The notes: a model not told the origin generated them from the letters alone. A stretch of 64,000 nt of DNA from Bradyrhizobium genosp. L (GCF_015624485.1 NZ_CP061378.1:1178001-1242000), one strand, 5' to 3'; shown: positions 47,643 through 56,450, counted from the first letter of the stretch. Made by a program: numbers and translations.

Positions 47643-48422
47643 TCAGGCGTTGAGCAGCCTCATCGCCGCTTCATGCACCCGCGGGTCGCCGGCGGCGATG
47701 ATGCGGCCGCCGGTCTGCGCCGGCTTGCCGTCCCAGGTGGTGACGATGCCGCCGGCGCCGGTGACGATCGGGATCAGGCCTGCAATGTCGTACGGCTTCA
47801 GCTCGGTCTCGACCACGAGATCGAGATGGCCGGCGGCGAGCATGCAATAGGAATAGCAGTCGCCGCCGTAGCGCGAGAGTCGCACGGCGTGCTCGATGCG
47901 GCCAAAGCGGGCGCGGTCGGCCTCGTTCATCAAGAGTGGGCTTGTGGTGTAGGCTGTCGCCTCCTTCAGCGAGGCGCAGCGCCGCACCTGGAGCCGTCGC
48001 GTGGCGGAGGGGCCGGAGTAATGCGCCGAGCCGTTGTCGCCGGAGAAGCGCTCGCCGATATAGGGCTGGTGCATCATCCCGAACACCGGCGTGCCCTTGT
48101 GCAGCAGCGCGATCAGCGTGCCCCAGATCGGGAAGCCGGCGATGAAGGACTTGGTGCCGTCGATCGGATCGAGCACCCAGACGTACTCGGCGTCCTCGCG
48201 CTCATTGCCGAATTCCTCGCCGACGATGCCGTGCTGCGGGAAGCTCGCCTTGATCAGCCGTCGCATCACTGCTTCCGCGGCGCGGTCGGCCTCGGTGACC
48301 GGATCGAAATCACTCGCGCTCTTGTTGTCGATCGACAGCGAAGTGCGGAAGAACGGCAGGATGGTTTCGCCTGACACGGTGGCGAGGCGGCCGATGAAGG
48401 CGGTGAAGTCGATGACCGTCAC
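47643..48422 (-). CDS. hisN: Histidinol-phosphatase, inositol monophosphatase family
   Basis: A 259-residue Mg2+-dependent phosphatase. The IMPase metal motif is GEEFG (Glu70) and WVLDPIDGTKSFIAG (Asp85, Asp88), with the second Asp in KPYDIAGLIPIVTGAGG. The GTKSF variant and the length match HisN, which makes histidinol from histidinol phosphate in histidine synthesis in many actinobacteria and rhizobia. Other IMPase roles (inositol-1-phosphatase, CysQ) are less likely. It sits upstream of the Bug gene on the same strand (71-base gap). Confidence 0.9.
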   Translation of the reverse strand: MTVIDFTAFIGRLATVSGETILPFFRTSLSIDNKSASDFDPVTEADRAAEAVMRRLIKASFPQHGIVGEEFGNEREDAEYVWVLDPIDGTKSFIAGFPIWGTLIALLHKGTPVFGMMHQPYIGERFSGDNGSAHYSGPSATRRLQVRRCASLKEATAYTTSPLLMNEADRARFGRIEHAVRLSRYGGDCYSYCMLAAGHLDLVVETELKPYDIAGLIPIVTGAGGIVTTWDGKPAQTGGRIIAAGDPRVHEAAMRLLNA

Positions 48423-48679
48423 GGCATGTCCCTGATACGCAACGAATGAAGGTGGACGTCTTGCCTAGCTCAATCCGGTGCGTTGCGCACGGTTAACGGA
48501 GTGTTATCCCATCCTGATGACGCGGTTCCGGACTTTCGCATTGGGTTCGATTTCGAAAGCCGGTCCGGTCCTGAAGTGGATCACGAACCCGCGAGTTCTG
48601 GTATACAAGCTATGCGCGGAGCGACTGCCGATCCGGACTTCGAAGCAAGCTTTTGATATACTTCAAGAAAATTTAAGGT

Positions 48680-48842
48680 GTCGGGCCTGTTGCAGTTTGG
48701 CCAGTCCGATCGAGATTGCGCGGGAAATGTTTCGAAAGTCCTTGCGTTTTGTGCAGCGCGGCCGCATATTGTTGCGGTGCGGTAGCGCCTCGCGCTATCG
48801 CTGCCCTCCTTGGGCGTTTCCTCCCTAGACTTGGGCCGCTTG
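48680..48842 (+). ncRNA. Candidate structured small RNA with intrinsic terminator (possibly 6S-like)
   Basis: A stretch without a convincing gene folds well on the plus strand: GGCC-AGTC (48699-48706) can pair with GACT-TGGGCC (48828-48837); GGAAATG (about 48723) with CGTTTCC (48815-48821); GCCGCA/TGCGGT and GGTAGCGC/GCGCTATC (48781-48799) form hairpins. It ends in a strong terminator (48833). A long bulged hairpin of about 160 bases is the shape of 6S RNA, but I cannot confirm the family. The 5' end is approximate. Confidence 0.5.
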
Positions 48843-48868
48843 TTCATTCAAGCGGCCCTTTTTTCTTT
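48833..48868 (+). terminator. Strong Rho-independent terminator
   Basis: GGGCCGCTTG, loop TTCATT, CAAGCGGCCC, then TTTTTTCTTTT: a 10-base-pair perfect stem with a long T-run. It points along the plus strand, where no protein gene lies upstream, so it argues for a small RNA gene. Confidence 0.9.
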
Positions 48869-48998
48869 TGGGCATTCCGTCTGTTCGCTTGATCATGTGC
48901 GCGATGATCGAAGCAGATTCATTTTTGTCGGCGGCGCCATCGACAAATGGATTCAGGTTCACGGCTTGATGGCGCGCCGTCACGCACGCGCCGAACCA

Positions 48999-49886
48999 CT
49001 ACTCGGCTGCCGCCTGGAACGGGCCGAGATCGCCGAATGGAATCTTCGCCAAAGCGGTGGCCAGCGTCGCGAAGTCGGCGGCGACCTGGGCGAAGCGCGG
49101 GCCGCGCTCGCGCTTCCGCTCATCCATATAGACCGCGCGGTTGAGCTCGATCTGCACGGTGTGCAGGCCGCTCGCCGGATTGCCGTAATGCTCGGTGATG
49201 AAGCCGCCGGCATAGGGCTTGTTGCGGCCGATCGAATAGCCGAGCGAACCCATCACCTCCTCGACCAGATCAGGCAGCATCGCCGCACAACTCGTGCCGT
49301 AGCGGTCGCCGATCACGATGTCGGGCCGCCGCGGCTCGTCGCGCGACACGCCGATCGACGGCATCGAGTGGCAGTCGACCACGACCACGCTGCCGAACGC
49401 CTGATGCGCCTTGTTGATCAGCCGGCGCAACGCGCGGTGATAGGGCTTGTAGAGCACCTCGATCCGCCGCAGCGCCTCGTCGACCTCGAGCCGCTCGCGA
49501 TAGATCTCCTGGCCGTCGCCGACCACGCGCGGGATGGTGCCGAGCCCGCCGGCGACCCGCATCGAGCGCGTGTTGGCGAAGCTCGGCAGCCGCCCGGTGA
49601 ACATGCGCGGATCGAGCTCGTAGGGCTCGCGGTTCACGTCGACATAGGAGCGCGGGAAATTGACCCGCACGGTCGGAAAGCCGCGATCGCTCAGGTCGGC
49701 GATCAATTCGTCCATGAAGGAATCTTCGGAGCGGCGCAGCGCTGCGAGATCGATCCGCGACGCGTCGAGGAACTCGGCCGGATAGACCGATCCCGAATGC
49801 GGGGAATTGAAGATGACGGGCGCACGCCAAGCCTGCGGCTCGAATATCTCGAACGGAGGCGACAACTCGCCAGCAAACTCGGTCAT
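48999..49886 (-). CDS. N-formylglutamate amidohydrolase family protein
   Basis: A 295-residue zinc-dependent amidohydrolase of the HutG/FGase family, which releases glutamate and formate from N-formylglutamate at the end of one histidine-degradation route. Motifs FNSPHSGSVYP (residues 28-38), DSFMDELI, RVNFPRSYVDVNREP and VVDCHSMPS are family hallmarks, with zinc-binding His and Asp in them. The frame is open to 49994; ATG 49886 is preferred for length and the missing motif upstream. hut genes are absent here, so a role outside histidine use is possible. It is divergent from cpdR, a pairing I recall in rhizobia. Confidence 0.9.
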   Translation of the reverse strand: MTEFAGELSPPFEIFEPQAWRAPVIFNSPHSGSVYPAEFLDASRIDLAALRRSEDSFMDELIADLSDRGFPTVRVNFPRSYVDVNREPYELDPRMFTGRLPSFANTRSMRVAGGLGTIPRVVGDGQEIYRERLEVDEALRRIEVLYKPYHRALRRLINKAHQAFGSVVVVDCHSMPSIGVSRDEPRRPDIVIGDRYGTSCAAMLPDLVEEVMGSLGYSIGRNKPYAGGFITEHYGNPASGLHTVQIELNRAVYMDERKRERGPRFAQVAADFATLATALAKIPFGDLGPFQAAAE

Positions 49887-50191
49887 TCCCTTGGCGCCGT
49901 CCCTTGCGTCCGCTGTCCGGAAGACAATCGATTCCTGCCGGAAAAGCGGAGATTTATGGGGACGCATTGTCGGTAATCGCAGCCGTTCTGCCAAGTGAAA
50001 AGAGTGTGGCAGCCATTGGAACGGGTCTTAAGAACAGGAAATCCCGTAGCCGGTTGATTCGATGCGTGGTTCGGTCCACAAAGAGCACTGGCTCCGCGCC
50101 GCCGGCCCGGCGCAAATTTCACCCGAAATTTACTGTCTACGGGCTTACTGCTTCTGACAGATCCTCCAGCCGGGTTCGAACTGCTCCAGCC
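49887..50191. other. Divergent intergenic region before cpdR
   Basis: A 305-base gap likely holding promoters for both cpdR and the amidohydrolase gene. I saw no CtrA-like double TTAA box, no clear palindrome and no small gene with good coding character. Confidence 0.4.
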
Positions 50192-50551
50192 ATGCCGAAA
50201 ATCCTTCTCGCCGAAGACGACAACGATATGCGCCGCTTCCTGGTCAAGGCGCTGGAAAATGCGGGCTTCAAGGTCTCGCCGCACGACAACGGCATGTCGG
50301 CCTATCAACGGCTGCGCGAAGAGCCGTTCGAGATGCTGCTGACCGACATCGTGATGCCCGAGATGGACGGCATCGAGCTTGCGCGGCGCGCCTCGGAACT
50401 CGACCCCGACATCAAGATCATGTTCATCACCGGCTTCGCCGCGGTGGCGCTGAATTCCGATTCGGAGGCGCCGAAGAACGCCAAGGTTTTGGCCAAGCCC
50501 GTGCACTTGCGGGAATTGGTCAGCGAAGTGAACAAGTTGCTGGCGGCCTGA
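50192..50551 (+). CDS. cpdR: Single-domain response regulator CpdR
   Basis: A 119-residue receiver domain with nothing attached. The acidic pocket is AEDDND (residues 7-12), the phosphoacceptor Asp52 lies in LLTDIVMPEMDG, Thr in FITGF (about 82) and Lys in LAKPVHL (about 102). The start MPKILLAEDDNDMRRFLVKALE (abbreviated) is characteristic of CpdR, which, when unphosphorylated, primes ClpXP to degrade cell-cycle proteins such as CtrA and PdeA in alphaproteobacteria. Phosphorylation comes through the CckA-ChpT relay. It is followed by tRNA-Val. Confidence 0.93.
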   Translation: MPKILLAEDDNDMRRFLVKALENAGFKVSPHDNGMSAYQRLREEPFEMLLTDIVMPEMDGIELARRASELDPDIKIMFITGFAAVALNSDSEAPKNAKVLAKPVHLRELVSEVNKLLAA

Positions 50552-50630
50552 TTCGCCAAAAAAGCTTCACTTTGCGTCCTTGCCTGCCCCGCCCGGGTCC
50601 GTTATAGGGTCCCGATCCAAACATCGCTTT

Positions 50631-50705
50631 GGGTGCGTAGCTCAGCGGGAGAGCACTACCTTGACATGGTAGGGGTCACAGGTTCGATCCCTGTCGCACC
50701 CACCA
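50631..50705 (+). tRNA. tRNA-Val (GAC anticodon)
   Basis: A 75-base tRNA including encoded CCA. The acceptor stem is GGGTGCG/CGCACCC, the D-arm AGCTCAGCGGGAGAGC, the anticodon arm CTACCTTGACATGGTAG with anticodon GAC, and the T-arm GGTTCGATCC. Discriminator base A precedes CCA. The genome region to its 3' side is a repeat, not an integrated element. Confidence 0.98.
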
Positions 50706-50803
50706 CGCTTTACCCTGACGGGCTTCGCGTGGCGCAGCCACGCCGGAGGCCGTCAGGGCGAAGCGTGTCCGGCGTAGCTTGAACGAAGTGAAAGCGAAGA
50801 CGG
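50706..50803 (+). repeat. Palindromic intergenic repeat, family G
   Basis: CGCTTTACCCTGACGG...CCGTCAGGGCGAAGCG makes a long hairpin (to 50765), then a GTAGCTTGAACGAAGTGAAAGCGAAGACGGA tail-like segment (shown in part). It sits between tRNA-Val and the convergent MocR gene. Confidence 0.75.
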
Positions 50804-50820
50804 ACCGTCGCCGTGCTTCG

Positions 50821-52227
50821 TCACGTCAGCCGCTCGATAATCCCAAACAGTCGTTCGCACGCAGCCTCGATCCTCTTCTGCGGCGCTGTGGCGATGCCGA
50901 GCAGCAAGCCGGATCGCACTGAGCCCTTCGACGCAGACCAGAGCGACAGCGGCGTCGGCGCCAATCCGAATGCGGCGGTTTCCCTGGCGATCGACAGGTC
51001 GCAGGTCCCGTCCGGCAATCGCAGGATCGCCGCCAGGCCGCCGATCGCCACGTCCGTCGCCCGGGCACGCAGCGATTTCAGCAAAGCGTCGCCTTGCGCG
51101 GCATAGACCCGCTTGGTGCGGCGAAGGTGGCGGAGGTAGTGGCCGTCGCGCAGGAATTCGGCGGTCGCAAGCTGCACCGGGGGCGCCGGCGCCGGCGCGA
51201 GGCATGCAGCAACGTCGGCGAACCGGGGCATTAGCGATGGCGGTGCAACGACAAAGCCCAGCCGCAGGGCAGGGGTCAGTGTCTTGCTGAACGACCCGAT
51301 GTGAATCACGCGCCCGGCACGATCGAGCGAGGCGAGCGCCGGCGTGGCGCGGCCCTTCAACTGAAGTTCGCTCAGATAATCATCTTCGATCACCCACGCG
51401 CGTTGCTGCGCGGCCCAGTCGAGCAGCCGCGCGCGTCTTGCCAGTGACAACGTGAATCCGAGCGGTGCCTGCTGTCCGGGCGTGACGACGGCGAGCGCGG
51501 CATCGGGCGCGTGGTCAAGGCCGTAACCGACGTCGATGCCGTCACTATCGACCGGGATCGCTGCGATCGACAAGCCTGCAAGCGCAAGACCGTGCCGGGT
51601 GAAGGGAAAGCCTGGATCCTCGACCCAGACCTTCTTCCCTTCGAGGTTGAGAACGCGAAGCGCCAGGCCGAGGCCGCTGCTGAAACCGCCGGTGATGACG
51701 ATCTGCGCGGCCGTGCATGCGATCCCGCGCGCCAGCGCAAGATAGCCTGCAATTTCGCGCCGCAATTCCAGCTCGCCACGCGGATCCGGATACAAGGCCG
51801 GCGCGCTCATTTCGGCGCGAACGGCCTGGGTGTGCAGCCTCGAGAACAGTTTTGCGGGAAACGTCTCCTGCGCGGGCACGCCCATCTGGAAAATGGCGGG
51901 CCCCGCAGTGAGCTCCCGATACGTCTCCAGGAACGAGCCCGGGTCGGGAGCTGCTTCCTGCACGGCGGCCGCGAATGGCCGATTCGCGACATGCGTTCCG
52001 GTGGCGCGCGAAGCCACGATCAGTTGCGCGGAGGAAAGTCTTTCATACGCCGCGCGCACGGTGCCTCGCGCGACGCCGAGCTGCGCTGCCAAATCCTGCC
52101 AGGATGGCAGACGCGCTCCCGGGGCGAGCACGCCGCTTTCGATGGCGGCCCCGATTCCCTTCCGGATCTGCTCCGCCAGCGGCGTCTTCGCGGATCGGTC
52201 GAGCTCCAGTCGCAGCGGGTTGGTCAT
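50821..52227 (-). CDS. MocR-type (GntR/aminotransferase) transcriptional regulator
   Basis: A 468-residue regulator. The GntR winged helix covers residues 5-75 (PLAEQIRKGIGAAIESGVLAPGARLPSWQDLAAQLGVARGTV, in part), a linker follows, and residues 110-465 are a fold-type I aminotransferase with the PLP lysine in IGSFSKTLTPALRLG. MocR proteins (PdxR, GabR, TauR) use PLP adducts as signals. Start ATG 52227 lies 34 codons within a longer frame; upstream codons would cover the promoter. It is divergent from the cupin operon (89-base gap), its likely target. Confidence 0.92.
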   Translation of the reverse strand: MTNPLRLELDRSAKTPLAEQIRKGIGAAIESGVLAPGARLPSWQDLAAQLGVARGTVRAAYERLSSAQLIVASRATGTHVANRPFAAAVQEAAPDPGSFLETYRELTAGPAIFQMGVPAQETFPAKLFSRLHTQAVRAEMSAPALYPDPRGELELRREIAGYLALARGIACTAAQIVITGGFSSGLGLALRVLNLEGKKVWVEDPGFPFTRHGLALAGLSIAAIPVDSDGIDVGYGLDHAPDAALAVVTPGQQAPLGFTLSLARRARLLDWAAQQRAWVIEDDYLSELQLKGRATPALASLDRAGRVIHIGSFSKTLTPALRLGFVVAPPSLMPRFADVAACLAPAPAPPVQLATAEFLRDGHYLRHLRRTKRVYAAQGDALLKSLRARATDVAIGGLAAILRLPDGTCDLSIARETAAFGLAPTPLSLWSASKGSVRSGLLLGIATAPQKRIEAACERLFGIIERLT

Positions 52228-52316
52228 GTCTCGTGGTACACGGTTTTTATGCATTCTTGGTGCTTTTTTGTGAACCATGGCAAGCGCACTTAAGCGGGCA
52301 AAGGAGAGCCCTCGCC
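52228..52316. promoter_or_regulatory. Divergent promoter region of mocR and cupin operon
   Basis: An 89-base AT-richer gap. Related motifs GGTACACGG (near 52234) and TGGTGC...GAACCA (near 52258-52278) could be binding sites of the MocR regulator. An AAAGGAG site serves the cupin ATG. Confidence 0.5.
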
Positions 52317-52745
52317 ATGCAAACACCACCTTCCGTCCTTGCCGTCTGCGCCGCCCTCGTCATTGCCGCCGCCATGCCGGTCTCCGCGCGTGAAGCCGGC
52401 CAGACGGTCACACCGACTTTCCAGCAGCCGATCACCAACATTCCCGGCAAGTCGCTGATCGCCGTCGTGGTCGACTACGCGCCGGGCGGTGCGTCGCCGT
52501 CGCATGTCCACGCCAAGTCGGCTTTCATCTTCGGCTACGTCCTGTCCGGAGAAATCGAATCGCAGGTCAATGACGGACCCACCCGGGTCTATCGCACCGG
52601 CGAAAGCTTCTACGAGACGCCGGGTTCACGCCATACCGTCAGTCGCAACGCCAGCACGTCGAAGCCCGCGAAGTTGCTCGCCGTGTTCGTCGTCGATACC
52701 GACGACAAGGAGCTGACCACCCCCGTCAAAGCGGATAACCATTAG
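52317..52745 (+). CDS. Secreted cupin domain protein
   Basis: A 142-residue protein with a signal peptide (cleavage near VSA-RE, residue 24). The cupin motifs are SPSHVHAKSAFIFGYVLSG (first, with metal-binding His pair) and ETPGSRHTVSRN (second, with the final His). A small single-domain cupin in the periplasm could bind or turn over a small molecule. It leads an operon with AhpD-like and HD-domain genes (9 and 31 bases apart), facing a MocR regulator. Cupin-CMD pairs are often annotated as detoxification genes; the substrate is unknown. Confidence 0.88.
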   Translation: MQTPPSVLAVCAALVIAAAMPVSAREAGQTVTPTFQQPITNIPGKSLIAVVVDYAPGGASPSHVHAKSAFIFGYVLSGEIESQVNDGPTRVYRTGESFYETPGSRHTVSRNASTSKPAKLLAVFVVDTDDKELTTPVKADNH

Positions 52746-52754
52746 GAACGGCAT

Positions 52755-53216
52755 ATGAGCAAGCGCCTCGACTACACCCACATCGCACCGGCGGGCGTGA
52801 AAGCCCTCGGCGGCGTCTATGGCTACATCTTGCAGAGCAGGCTGCCGGCGTCGCTGATCAACCTCGTCTTCCTGCGCATCTCGCAGATCAACAACTGCGC
52901 CTATTGCCTCGACACGCATACGCGTGAGCTGCTCAAGGGCGGCGAGAGGATCGAAAAGCTCGCGCTGCTGCAGGCCTGGGAGGAAGCGGGCGATATGTTC
53001 GACACGCGTGAGCGCGCGGCCCTCGCATGGGCCGAAACGGTGACCCGCGTCGCCGAGACCGGCGTGCCGGATCAAGCCTACCAGGCCGCCCGCGCGGTGT
53101 TCGATGAACGCGACCTGGTCGACCTCACCATCGCGATCGGCCTGATGAACGCGTACAACCGCATGGCCATCAGCTTCCGCAACACGCCGCAAGCGGCCGT
53201 CGGGATGGCGGCTTGA
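52755..53216 (+). CDS. AhpD-like carboxymuconolactone decarboxylase-family protein
   Basis: A 153-residue helical protein. NNCAYCLDTHTREL (about residues 46-59) carries the redox Cys-x-x-Cys and His of AhpD-like alkylhydroperoxidases, unlike the other CMD protein in this window. The start MSKRLDYTHIAPAGVKAL is typical of the YnjA/AhpD group. It follows the cupin gene by 9 bases and precedes an HD-domain gene by 31, so all three should be co-expressed under the divergent MocR protein. Thiol-dependent peroxide or electrophile removal is the probable role. Confidence 0.92.
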   Translation: MSKRLDYTHIAPAGVKALGGVYGYILQSRLPASLINLVFLRISQINNCAYCLDTHTRELLKGGERIEKLALLQAWEEAGDMFDTRERAALAWAETVTRVAETGVPDQAYQAARAVFDERDLVDLTIAIGLMNAYNRMAISFRNTPQAAVGMAA

Positions 53217-53247
53217 TGCGGTCGAAGATGTCGAGAGGAGCCCGCAA

Positions 53248-53886
53248 ATGACCGACACGATTTCCGGTGTCAGGATTCCCGACAGCAGGCTGACGCGGGA
53301 GGCGACTGAACTGGTGCGCCAGTACGAAACCGAGATGCTGTTCAACCATTCGGTTCGCGTCTACCTGTTCGGTGCGATGAAGGGAATCCGCCAAAACCTG
53401 AAATTCGATGCCGAACTGCTCTATATCGCCGCGCTGTTCCACGATCTCGGCCTCGTCGATCACTACCACACCGAGACCAAGCGATTTGAAGTCGATGGCG
53501 CCGACGCCGCGCGCGAATTCCTTCGGGCCCACGGCATTGCCGAGCCGCAGGCCGATCTGGTCTGGGAAGCGATCGCGCTCCACACCACGCCCGGGATTCC
53601 GCAATACATGCGGCCGGAGATCGCTCTCACCAACGCAGGTGTCCTCGTCGACGTCGTGGGCGTCGGCTACGACGACTACACGCCGGAGCAGCGCGGCCGG
53701 GTGATCGCCGCATTTCCGCGCGGCGACTTCAAGAATGAATTTCTGGAGGTGCAGACCTGCTCGGCCCTGAAGAAGCCGCAGACCACGTTCGGCACGGTGA
53801 ACTTCGATTACATTGAACATCGCGATCCGACATTCCGCAAACCGAACGCCTGCGTCCGGATTCGCAACACGCCGTGGCAGAGCTGA
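53248..53886 (+). CDS. HD domain protein
   Basis: A 212-residue metal-dependent phosphohydrolase-type protein. The HD motif is ALFHDLGLVDHY (about residues 64-75), with a preceding His in FNHSVRVYLFG and a later Asp in NAGVLVDVVGVG, the H...HD...D set of the superfamily. Relatives next to cupin or AhpD-like genes include cyanamide hydratase-like and uncharacterised HD proteins; the DHYHTETKRFEVDGADAAREFL stretch (in part) is reminiscent of the cyanamide hydratase group. It closes the cupin operon. The reaction is unproven. Confidence 0.88.
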   Translation: MTDTISGVRIPDSRLTREATELVRQYETEMLFNHSVRVYLFGAMKGIRQNLKFDAELLYIAALFHDLGLVDHYHTETKRFEVDGADAAREFLRAHGIAEPQADLVWEAIALHTTPGIPQYMRPEIALTNAGVLVDVVGVGYDDYTPEQRGRVIAAFPRGDFKNEFLEVQTCSALKKPQTTFGTVNFDYIEHRDPTFRKPNACVRIRNTPWQS

Positions 53887-54206
53887 GCGATTGGGTCGTC
53901 CGGAGCACGGTGCGATTCCGCTAAAGGCTTACGCCGGCATCGTCCAAATTCCCGCGTGCTCGGGCTCATCCGGCTCTATTTTCCGAATCTGCCAATTGCA
54001 GCTCTTCGGTCGCGTTCCGGGCCGCAGCTTCGTCCAGCGGCACGAAATCGACGGGGCCAGGGTTGTCGCTTCCAGATGAGGCTTCGGCGGCTGAATCCGT
54101 CGGCTAAAATCTCCGCGATCAACGAACAAGGGGCTGGATTTCCGGGCCGGGATAGTCAATTCTGATTTGGAACTGACAATCCGTGCCAGACACGGAGGAG
54201 ATCCCC
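53887..54206 (+). other. Intergenic region before the AraC-family gene
   Basis: A 320-base gap on one strand between the HD-domain stop and the AraC-family start. It probably holds the regulator's promoter. A good GGAGGAG site ends it. I saw no coding frame with convincing character and no strong palindrome. Confidence 0.4.
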
Positions 54207-55079
54207 ATGGAGGAAGCGTGCGCGGGGCGGTATGTCCGCCAGGTCGGCGGTGAGCTTGTGTCCTCCGTCATCGCGCGCTCGAAACCGATCCGGGTCGAGC
54301 TGCTGCGGCGGACCTCGCGTCCCCGCATGAACTGGCATTTCCGCCAGCCGGAGCTGAGTCTGTTCTGGTTCGGCAGCGCCTGTTCGCGCTTGCGGGCCAG
54401 GGTCGACGGCCGCCCGGTCGACTATGAATTCTCCGAGGCCGCGAGCCTGGCGCTGTTTCCAGCCAATACCGAGATCGAAGGCGAGTGGTCGGTCGGGCCG
54501 GCGTTCGACTATATGGTCGTGTTCCTCGATCCGCGGTTCGTGCAGTCGCGCCTCAATGGCAATATCGAGCGGCCGACGATCGCGTTCGGACATGACCGGC
54601 TTGCCCGCGGCCTCGTCGAGCTGAGCCGGGAGGCGGCCTCGCCCGACAATTTGTTCGATCTGTTCGCCGAGGGCTGGGCCAGCCAGGCGCTGGCGCATAT
54701 GGCGCGGCTGTCGCGGAGCGTGGAACCGTCGAAGCCGCTCAGCCACGGCGGCTTGCCGGCGCTCAAGCTGCGCAGGATCGAGGCGTTCGTTCGGGATAAT
54801 CTCGGCGAGCAGATTTCGCTTGCGGCGCTGTCCGATCTCGCCGGCCTGAGCAAGCGGCATTTCCTGCGCGCCTTTCAGGAGAGCACGGGGACCAGCCCGC
54901 ATCGCTACGTGCTCGGTCTGCGCATCGAGGCGGCCAAGCATCGGCTCAGCGCGACCGATGAGAGCGTGACGAGCATCGCGCTGGCGTCGGGCTTCAGTCA
55001 CGCGCAGCATTTCTCGTCGGCGTTCCGCCAGGCGACCGGCATGAGCCCGTCGGTGTTCCGGCAGCACTGCCAAGCCTGA
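54207..55079 (+). CDS. AraC family transcriptional regulator
   Basis: A 290-residue regulator. The C-terminal AraC/XylS domain (about 190-288) has two helix-turn-helices: ISLAALSDLAGLSKRHFLRAFQ and VTSIALASGFSHAQHFSSAFRQ (in part), followed by GMSPSVFR. The N-terminal half is a cupin-like sensing domain. ATG 54207 has an excellent GGAGGAG site at 9 bases; GTG 54183 is rejected. It lies 112 bases upstream of a CaiB-SDR-GST operon on the same strand and is its probable activator. The ligand is unknown. Confidence 0.92.
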   Translation: MEEACAGRYVRQVGGELVSSVIARSKPIRVELLRRTSRPRMNWHFRQPELSLFWFGSACSRLRARVDGRPVDYEFSEAASLALFPANTEIEGEWSVGPAFDYMVVFLDPRFVQSRLNGNIERPTIAFGHDRLARGLVELSREAASPDNLFDLFAEGWASQALAHMARLSRSVEPSKPLSHGGLPALKLRRIEAFVRDNLGEQISLAALSDLAGLSKRHFLRAFQESTGTSPHRYVLGLRIEAAKHRLSATDESVTSIALASGFSHAQHFSSAFRQATGMSPSVFRQHCQA

Positions 55080-55191
55080 GTTCATGCCTGAGTTTCGGCG
55101 CCTTTTCGTAAGTCGAGGCGCTTTCTCGCAAGCGGCCCGCGCCCCTCCATCGTAAGCCGACGGTCGCGTCACTGATTTGAGGAGACACAGC

Positions 55192-56388
55192 ATGGCAGGG
55201 CCATTGGCAGGAGTGCGCGTTCTCGATTTGACCGGCGTCGTCTCGGGCCCGTTCGCGACGATGTTCTTGGCGGACCAGGGCGCCGATGTCCTCAAGGTCG
55301 AGCCGATCGGCGGCGACATCACCCGCCGCAGCCGGGCGCCGCTCGACAAGACGGGCGAATTCTCGGCGCTCTTCATCTCCTCGAACCGCGGCAAGCGTTC
55401 GCTCTCGATCGACATGAAGACCGATGTCGGCAGGGAAGTGCTGGGCAAGCTGGTCCAGCAGGCCGACGTGCTGGTGCAGAATTTCCGGCCCGGGACGATG
55501 CAACGCCTCGGGCTCGGTCCAAACCAGGTGCGCAAACAAAATCCGCGGCTGATCTATGTCTCGATCAGCGGAGTCGGCGAAACCGGACCCTATGCGAAGA
55601 AGCGCGTCTACGATCCGATCGTGCAGGCGCTGTCCGGCTTCTGCGATATCCAGGCCCAGCCGGTGACAAACCGTCCGCAGATGATCCGGACCATCGTCGC
55701 CGACAAGACCACGGCCGTCTACACCGCGCAGGCGATCACGGCGGCGCTGTATGCCCGCGAGAAGTCCGGCCTTGGCCAGCACATCCAGGTCGCGATGCTG
55801 GATGCGATGATCTCCTATCTCTGGCCGGAAGGCATGATGCAATACACCGCCGTCGGCCGCGAGCAGACCGCGGCGGATCCGAACGATCGCCCCGATCTCG
55901 TGTTTCAGACCTCGGACGGCTACCTCACCTGCGGCACCATTTCCGATTCCGAGTGGCAGGGCTTTTGCCGGGCCACCGGCGATCCCGAGCTGGCCAATGA
56001 TGCGCGGTTCGCGACGCCGGCCGCGCGCTCCGTCAATGCCACGGCGCGGATCAACAAGATGCAGGACTATATCCGCCAGCACACCACGGCCGAATGGCTG
56101 GCGCGGCTCGATGAAGCGGATGTGCCATGTGCCCCGATCCTGCGGCGCGGCGAGATCATCCACAACGAGCAGGTGGTGGCGCGGGAAATCATCACCGAGC
56201 TGGATCAGCCCGGGGTCGGCGCCGTCAGGCAGCCGAAGCCGGCGGCGCGCTTCGACGTCGATGCCGCCGTGATCGGCGGTCCGGCGCCGCGCGTCGGTCA
56301 GCACAGCCGCGAAGTGCTGCGCGACCTCGGCTATGGCGATGCCGCGATCGACGAGATGATCGAGCAGAAGGCCGTGCGGGCCGTCTGA
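55192..56388 (+). CDS. CaiB/BaiF family CoA transferase
   Basis: A 398-residue class III CoA transferase. The N-terminal RVLDLTGVVSGPFATMFLADQGADVLKVE (in part) with a following NRGKRS is the family signature, and Asp141 in YDPIVQALSG is in the place of the catalytic Asp that forms an acyl-enzyme anhydride. Length is normal. ATG 55192 (GAGGAGA site) is preferred over the upstream codon. It is the first of three genes (CaiB, SDR, GST) in one operon under the AraC regulator, pointing to degradation of an acid through its CoA ester. The acid is unknown. Confidence 0.92.
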   Translation: MAGPLAGVRVLDLTGVVSGPFATMFLADQGADVLKVEPIGGDITRRSRAPLDKTGEFSALFISSNRGKRSLSIDMKTDVGREVLGKLVQQADVLVQNFRPGTMQRLGLGPNQVRKQNPRLIYVSISGVGETGPYAKKRVYDPIVQALSGFCDIQAQPVTNRPQMIRTIVADKTTAVYTAQAITAALYAREKSGLGQHIQVAMLDAMISYLWPEGMMQYTAVGREQTAADPNDRPDLVFQTSDGYLTCGTISDSEWQGFCRATGDPELANDARFATPAARSVNATARINKMQDYIRQHTTAEWLARLDEADVPCAPILRRGEIIHNEQVVAREIITELDQPGVGAVRQPKPAARFDVDAAVIGGPAPRVGQHSREVLRDLGYGDAAIDEMIEQKAVRAV

Positions 56389-56450
56389 GCGAATGCGCCG
56401 CGCGAAGTGGCCGCGTTGAACCAAATAATTCAGTCGGTGGGAGATGTCCG

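Noticed and set aside
48478..48828. A 116-codon frame upstream of the strong terminator
   Set aside because: It lacks protein character and overlaps the folded region, so a small RNA is the better explanation.
50631..50820. tRNA-Val as an integration site of a mobile element
   Set aside because: No integrase and no second copy of the tRNA 3' end follow; only a common intergenic repeat is present.
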